DNA of 38,236 nucleotides from the NCBI RefSeq assembly GCF_001592265.1, contig NZ_BCWP01000033.1, positions 1 to 38,236 on the forward strand, in the 5' to 3' direction. Of the stretch, positions 34,010-38,236 are shown in pieces. The DNA is from Curvibacter delicatus NBRC 14919. GTDB lineage: Bacteria > Pseudomonadota > Gammaproteobacteria > Burkholderiales > Burkholderiaceae_C. The translations under genes and the position numbers were made by a program. Under the pieces are notes generated by a model that saw nothing but the letters and a program-made list of their open reading frames with translations, ran no database searches and had not been told where the DNA came from. The stretch's first letter is position 1; each line of letters begins with the position of its first letter.

Positions 34010-36462
34010 ACGCCCCCGAATCACGCGCACTGAAGAAATCCCTCGAAGACGCGCTGACCGCGCGCGCCGAAGCACCGCACACCCCGGTGGCCGAACCACT
34101 GGACGGTGCGCTCAAGGATGCGCGCCACATCGGCCAGGCCATCCCGCGCCCCAACATCGAACGCCTGACCGAAGGCCGTGGCCAGTACGTGGACGACCTG
34201 GAACTGCCGCGCATGGGCCATGTGGTGTTCTGGCGCTCGCCGGTGGCACACATGAAGATCCTGCGCATCGAGCGCGACTACGCTCGCATGATGCCCGGCG
34301 TGCTGGCCGTCTACGACGGCGCGGACCTGGCCGCCATCTGCAAGCCCTGGGTGGCCACGCTCACCCACCTAGCCGGCATCAAGTCGGCCCCGCAGTACCC
34401 GATGGCGATCGAGCGCGCCTGCTGGCAAGGCGAGCCGGTGGTGGCCGTGGTGGCCAAGACCCGCGCCGAGGCCGAAGACGCGTTGCAGTACGTGCAGGTG
34501 GAGTGGGAAACCCTGCCCGCCGCGCTGGACATGAACACCGCGCTGGCGCCTGAAACGCCCGTCATCCATCCTGAGCTCGGCGACAACCTGTGCTTCGCGC
34601 GCAGCCTGGACACCGGTGGCGTGGACGAGGCCTTTGCGAAAGCCGACGTGGTGGCCGAGGCCACCTTCGACTTCGGCCGCCACACCGGCGTCACGCTGGA
34701 GCCGCGCTGCCAGATCGCCGACTACAACCCGGCCTCGGGCCAGCTCACCGTCTACCACTCGCAGCAGGCGCCGCACATGATGCAGGACCTGTATTCGCGC
34801 CAGTTCGGCCTGCCCGAATCGGCGGTGCGTGTGATCTGCAAGGACGTGGGCGGGTCCTTCGGCATCAAGGTGCACGCCTACCCGGACGACTTCGCCACCG
34901 TGGCCATCTCCATCCTGCTCAAGCGGCCGGTGAAGTTCGTGGCCGACCGGCTGGAGTCGTTCACCAGCGATATCCATGCGCGCGAGCACCGCATTCAGGG
35001 CCGCATTGCCGCCACGAAAGAAGGCGACATCCTGGCCTTCGAGATCGACGACGTGACTGGCATTGGTCCGTTCTCCATGTTCCCGCGCACCAGCGGCATT
35101 GAGGGCAACCAGGTCGTCAACCTCACCGGCGGGCCCTACAAGCACAAGGAATACCGCGCCAAGCTCAGCGTGGTGTTCCTCAACAAGACGCCCACCTGCC
35201 AGTACCGCGGCGTGGGCCACCCCATCGCCTGCGCGGTCACCGAGGGCCTGGTGGACCTAGCCGCTGCCAAGCTGGGCATGGATCCGCTGGCGTTTCGCCG
35301 TCGCAACGTCATCCCGGACAACGCCTACCCTGCCACCGGCGCCTCGGGCATCAAGCTGGAAGTGCTGTCGCACGAGGCCTGCCTGCGCAAGATCGAAGCA
35401 CTGATGGACTACCCCGCGCTGCGCGCCGAGCAGGCCGCGCTGCGCGCCAAGGGCATCTACCGCGGCATCGGCTTTGCCACCCTGATCGAACTCACCAACC
35501 CGAGTGCGGCCTTCTACGGCGTGGGCGGCGCGCGCATCTCCTCGCAGGACGGTGCCACCATCCGGCTGGAGCCCAGCGGCGGCGTGGCCGTGATGGTGAG
35601 CGTGGGCGAACAAGGTCAGGGTACCGAGGCCATCTACGCGCAGATCGCCGCCGACGCCGTGGGGGTGCCCATGAGCGCGGTGCGCCTGGTCACCGGCGAC
35701 ACCGAGACCGTACCTTATGGCGGCGGCACCTGGGCTTCGCGCGGCGCGGGCATCGGCGGTGAAGCCGTGCTGCAGGCCGGCCTGGCGCTGCGCAGCAACA
35801 TCCTCCAGGTGGCCGAGGCCATCCTCCAGCGCGACGCCGACGGCATGGTGGTGAGCGACGGCGCCGTGAAGGATGCCGCCACCGGCGAAACCCTGCTGCC
35901 GCTGATGGAGCTGGGCCGCGTGGCCTACTACCGCCCGGACACGCTGCCGGCCGGCTTCACCTCGGAACTGATGGTCACGCGCCACTACGCGCAACGCGAC
36001 TACCCTTTCATCTTCACCAACGGCGTGCAGGCCTCCTATGTGGAGGTGGACACTGAGACCGGGTTTGTGAAGCTGCTCAAGCACTGGGCGGTGGAGGACT
36101 GCGGCCGCGTCATCAACCCCAAGCTGGTGGACGAGCAGATCCGTGGTGCCATCGTGCAGGGCATCGGCGGTGCGCTGTTCGAGGAGTGCTTGTATGACGA
36201 CCAGGGGCTGATGAAAAACGGCAGCATGGCCGACTACCTGGTGCCCATGGCCGGCGAGATGCCCGACATCGAGGTGGCCCACGTCGAGACGCCCACGCGC
36301 AGCTCGGTACTGGGTGCCAAGGGTGCGGGCGAGGCCGGCACCGCCGGTGCGCCGGGCGCGGTGGTGAATGCCATCAACGACGCCCTGCGGCCATTGAAAG
36401 CGGCGTGCTGGTCGCAGCCGGTCACACCGGAAAAAATCCTGCGCACCCTCGGCCACATCTGA
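34006..36462 (+). CDS. Molybdenum hydroxylase molybdopterin-binding (large) subunit
   Basis: 818 residues of the CoxL/xanthine dehydrogenase family, binding the molybdenum-cytosine-dinucleotide-type cofactor. The conserved SQQAPHMMQDL and DVGGSFGIKVHAYPDD segments, GQGTEAIYAQIAADA, and the catalytic glutamate in GAKGAGEAGTAG (near 772-783) are visible. The active-site loop reads QYRGVGHP, not AYxCSFR, so it is not a form I CO dehydrogenase; it also differs from the common AYRGAGRPE. Probably hydroxylates a carbon next to nitrogen in an N-heterocycle, using water as the oxygen source. It ends the operon, 17 nt before a strong terminator stem. Confidence 0.93.
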   Translation: MNAPESRALKKSLEDALTARAEAPHTPVAEPLDGALKDARHIGQAIPRPNIERLTEGRGQYVDDLELPRMGHVVFWRSPVAHMKILRIERDYARMMPGVLAVYDGADLAAICKPWVATLTHLAGIKSAPQYPMAIERACWQGEPVVAVVAKTRAEAEDALQYVQVEWETLPAALDMNTALAPETPVIHPELGDNLCFARSLDTGGVDEAFAKADVVAEATFDFGRHTGVTLEPRCQIADYNPASGQLTVYHSQQAPHMMQDLYSRQFGLPESAVRVICKDVGGSFGIKVHAYPDDFATVAISILLKRPVKFVADRLESFTSDIHAREHRIQGRIAATKEGDILAFEIDDVTGIGPFSMFPRTSGIEGNQVVNLTGGPYKHKEYRAKLSVVFLNKTPTCQYRGVGHPIACAVTEGLVDLAAAKLGMDPLAFRRRNVIPDNAYPATGASGIKLEVLSHEACLRKIEALMDYPALRAEQAALRAKGIYRGIGFATLIELTNPSAAFYGVGGARISSQDGATIRLEPSGGVAVMVSVGEQGQGTEAIYAQIAADAVGVPMSAVRLVTGDTETVPYGGGTWASRGAGIGGEAVLQAGLALRSNILQVAEAILQRDADGMVVSDGAVKDAATGETLLPLMELGRVAYYRPDTLPAGFTSELMVTRHYAQRDYPFIFTNGVQASYVEVDTETGFVKLLKHWAVEDCGRVINPKLVDEQIRGAIVQGIGGALFEECLYDDQGLMKNGSMADYLVPMAGEMPDIEVAHVETPTRSSVLGAKGAGEAGTAGAPGAVVNAINDALRPLKAACWSQPVTPEKILRTLGHI

Positions 36463-36479
36463 GTCCGCCTATGTCGGGG

Positions 36480-36511
36480 AAAAATTGCCACCACCTTTGG
36501 TGGCAATTTTT
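36480..36511. terminator. Strong bidirectional rho-independent terminator
   Basis: 14-bp stem, AAAAATTGCCACCA (36480-36493) and TGGTGGCAATTTTT (36498-36511), loop CCTT, with a T-run on each strand. Ends the molybdenum hydroxylase operon and the convergent LLM oxidoreductase gene. The best canonical terminator in the window. Confidence 0.93.
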
Positions 36512-36562
36512 TAAGACAAAGGCTTGTTCGACTTGATCAAGCAACCCATCCGGGCGCGGCGT

Positions 36563-37564
36563 TCAGGCCGCGCGCGCTGCGGCCGCAATGTCCAGCGAAC
36601 GCAAGCGCAGTTCCGGGTCGAACACATCCGACACCAGGATGAACTCATCGGCCTGCGTGGTTTGCGCCAGCTCCTCGAAGCCGGCGCGGACCGTCTGCGG
36701 CCCGCCGATGACGGCCGCCGCCAGGAAGTCGGCAATGGCTGCGCGTTCCTGTGGCTGCAGTTGCGTCATAAAACCCTCCACTGGCGGCGGCAGACGGCCG
36801 CGCTTGCCGGTCAAGATGCCCAATACGCGCTGGTAGGTGCTGCTGGCCAGGTACTCGGCTTCCGCGTCGGTAGGGGCCGCGATCACCGGCACACCAATCG
36901 CCACATAGGGCTGCGCCAGCGTGGCCGAGGGCCGGAACAGGCTGCGGTACAACTCGATGGCCTGCAGCAGCAGGCGCGGTGCAAAGTGCGAGGCAAAGGC
37001 GTAGGGCAGGCCCATCTCGGCCGCCAGCCGCGCCGAAAACAGGCTGGAACCCAGCAGCCAGATCGGCACGTTGGTGCCCGCCCCCGGCATGGCCATCAGG
37101 CGCTGCCCCGGCTGGGCCGGCGCCAGCAGACGCTGCAGCTCGGCGACGTCGCGCGGGAAATCCTCCTCGGTCTCCACCCGGTCGCGGCGCAGCGCGCGCA
37201 TGGTCATCGGGTCGGTGCCGGGCGCGCGGCCCAGGCCCAGGTCGATGCGCCCCGGGTAGAGCTCGGCCAGCGTGCCGAAGGCCTCGGCCACCACCAGCGG
37301 GGCATGGTTGGGCAGCATGATGCCGCCGGAGCCGACGCGAATGCTGCGCGTGCCAGCGGCGATGTGGCCGACCAGCACCGCCGTGGCGGAACTCGCAATG
37401 CCGGGCATGTTGTGGTGCTCCGCCAGCCAGTAACGGGTGAAGCCGAGCGACTCGGCATGCTGGGCGGTACGCAGGGCGATGGCCAGCGCATCGGCCACCG
37501 TGCCGCCTTCGCGCACAGCCACCAGGTCGAGCATGGACAGGGCAATTTGATTCAGTGCTTTCAT
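36563..37564 (-). CDS. LLM class flavin-dependent oxidoreductase (luciferase-like, MsnO8 type)
   Basis: 333 residues with a bacterial-luciferase TIM-barrel. Motifs: [32 protein letters not shown] (the RYWLAEHHN signature near 40-48), [24 protein letters not shown] (76-99) and [14 protein letters not shown] (about 106-119). These define the MsnO8/YhbW-like subgroup, which use FMN or F420 in family members (FMN here, given the organism). Function is unknown for most members. It converges on the molybdenum hydroxylase operon and is divergent from mutL, with 113 bp between. Confidence 0.92.
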   Translation of the reverse strand: MKALNQIALSMLDLVAVREGGTVADALAIALRTAQHAESLGFTRYWLAEHHNMPGIASSATAVLVGHIAAGTRSIRVGSGGIMLPNHAPLVVAEAFGTLAELYPGRIDLGLGRAPGTDPMTMRALRRDRVETEEDFPRDVAELQRLLAPAQPGQRLMAMPGAGTNVPIWLLGSSLFSARLAAEMGLPYAFASHFAPRLLLQAIELYRSLFRPSATLAQPYVAIGVPVIAAPTDAEAEYLASSTYQRVLGILTGKRGRLPPPVEGFMTQLQPQERAAIADFLAAAVIGGPQTVRAGFEELAQTTQADEFILVSDVFDPELRLRSLDIAAAARAA

Positions 37565-37665
37565 GCCCTTATTTTCAGGCGCGCCGCAAACCCCTGCTTG
37601 GAAGGGCTATTGCCATCGCCGGCGTGCAAGCCACCCGGGCAGGCGCAGGGCATGCCGGTGCCGCC

Positions 37666-37671
37666 TAAAAT
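37666..37671 (+). promoter_or_regulatory. -10-like box directly before mutL (possible leaderless start)
   Basis: TAAAAT, then 6 nt, then GTG of mutL. No Shine-Dalgarno and no evident -35. It gives mutL a promoter of its own, consistent with its separation from amiC. Confidence 0.45.
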
Positions 37672-37677
37672 GCCCGT

Positions 37678-38236
37678 GTGAATGCCGTCCCCTCCCCTGC
37701 CCCCCGCCGCCCCATCCGTGAACTGCCCGACGAGCTGATCAGCCAGATCGCCGCCGGCGAAGTGGTGGAGCGGCCGGCCTCGGTGGTGCGCGAACTGGTG
37801 GACAACGCGCTCGATGCCGGTGCCACCCAGATCACGGTACGCCTGCTGGCCGGCGGTGTGCGCCTGATTGCGGTGGAAGACAACGGCTTCGGCATCCTGC
37901 CGGGCGAGTTGCCGATCGCCTTCAAGCGCCACGCCACCAGCAAGATCAGCAACCTGCACGACCTCGAATCGGTCGGCACCATGGGTTTTCGCGGCGAGGC
38001 GCTCGCCGCTATCAATTCGATAGCTGATTGCGCAATATTGTCGAGGGCGGAAGGCCAAAACAATGCTTATCTGCTGGACGGCCGCACCGGCGAGCTGAAA
38101 CCGGTGGCGCGCAGCACCGGCACCACGGTGGAGGTGAAGGAACTGTTCTTCAGCACCCCGGCGCGGCGCAAGTTCCTCAAGACCGACGCCACCGAGCTGG
38201 CGCACTGCATCGAGTCGGTGCGCCGCCACGCACTGG
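37678..38236 (+). CDS. mutL: DNA mismatch repair protein MutL (5' part, runs off the window)
   Basis: First 186 codons from GTG 37678; the rest lies beyond the right edge. GHKL ATPase motifs are in order: [26 protein letters not shown] (motif I, E and N for ATP/Mg, near 24-50), EDNGFGI (motif II, about 67-73), RHATSKI (about 85-91), [10 protein letters not shown] (motif III, about 103-112) and [23 protein letters not shown] (motif IV region, near 148-170). MutL links MutS mismatch recognition to strand removal. A copy of the 57-bp repeat (38008-38064) covers about residues 111-129, just after motif III. Next gene, often miaA, cannot be seen. Confidence 0.96.
   Translation, partial: MNAVPSPAPRRPIRELPDELISQIAAGEVVERPASVVRELVDNALDAGATQITVRLLAGGVRLIAVEDNGFGILPGELPIAFKRHATSKISNLHDLESVGTMGFRGEALAAINSIADCAILSRAEGQNNAYLLDGRTGELKPVARSTGTTVEVKELFFSTPARRKFLKTDATELAHCIESVRRHAL
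38008..38064 (+). repeat. 57-bp hairpin-headed intragenic repeat, copy 3 (in mutL)
   Basis: Starts with the perfect 17-nt hairpin GCTATC-AATTC-GATAGC, contains TTGCGCA and ends CGAGGGCGGAAGGCCAAAAC. 33/57 identical without gaps to the amiC copy and 27/57 to the coaBC copy. Same reading frame as in amiC. AT content is above the flanking mutL sequence. Confidence 0.65.

Noticed and set aside
34006-36462. Carbon monoxide dehydrogenase (form I) identity for the molybdenum enzyme
   Set aside because: The AYxCSFR loop with the Cys that carries the Cu-S-Mo site is missing (QYRGVGHP instead), and the coxD/coxE/coxF maturation genes are not next to it.

Overview
The window looks like chromosomal DNA of a high-GC betaproteobacterium, most probably Burkholderiales/Comamonadaceae. 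The evidence is the housekeeping order pyrG-kdsA-(DUF1330)-eno-ftsB, a Bug/TctC-type periplasmic binding protein, the CHI-like protein, and a family of short intragenic repeats that I remember from Comamonadaceae genomes. There are no rRNA or tRNA genes, CRISPR arrays or transposases that I can see.

Layout. 0-1.7 kb, minus strand: coaBC-dut (coenzyme A and dUTP metabolism). 1.9-6.8 kb, plus strand: pyrG, kdsA, a DUF1330 gene, eno, ftsB and a small P-loop protein. 6.8-9.1 kb, minus strand: hslO, a gamma-carbonic-anhydrase-like protein and a DUF455 ferritin-like protein. 9.15-9.48 kb is a gene-free, hairpin-rich stretch. 9.5-12.0 kb, minus strand: xerD, a Bug-family binding protein and a chalcone-isomerase-like protein, then an AEC permease on the plus strand. 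13.0-14.7 kb, minus strand: queG and a P-loop protein with an altered Walker A motif, divergent from tsaE-amiC (14.7-16.5 kb).

16.6-37.6 kb separates amiC from mutL, which are adjacent or nearly so in many relatives, and looks accessory. It holds (a) a MerR regulator with a textbook 19-bp-spacer promoter facing a four-gene operon (DUF2938, flavodoxin-type quinone reductase, DUF2798, YdhR-like monooxygenase); (b) a SagB-type nitroreductase; (c) a second-type FtsH protease with a small coupled partner gene; (d) an L,D-transpeptidase-like protein, a zinc alcohol dehydrogenase and a DedA protein; (e) a catabolic cluster: on the minus strand TetR, VOC protein, FAD ring-hydroxylase and a complete LivKHMGF-type ABC importer, and on the plus strand CoxG plus the three subunits of a molybdenum hydroxylase; (f) an LLM flavin oxidoreductase. 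mutL runs off the right edge.

The catabolic cluster reads as one pathway: the importer brings in a (hetero)aromatic acid, the membrane-anchored molybdenum hydroxylase and the FAD hydroxylase add hydroxyl groups, and the TetR protein between the two arms probably controls both. The substrate is not determined by the sequence. The most unusual structural signal is a 57-bp repeat with a hairpin head, found in frame inside coaBC, amiC and mutL; the stem sequences differ between the amiC and mutL copies yet remain complementary. A second pattern is a set of genes whose -10-like box sits only 6-8 nt before the start codon, as expected of leaderless mRNAs.
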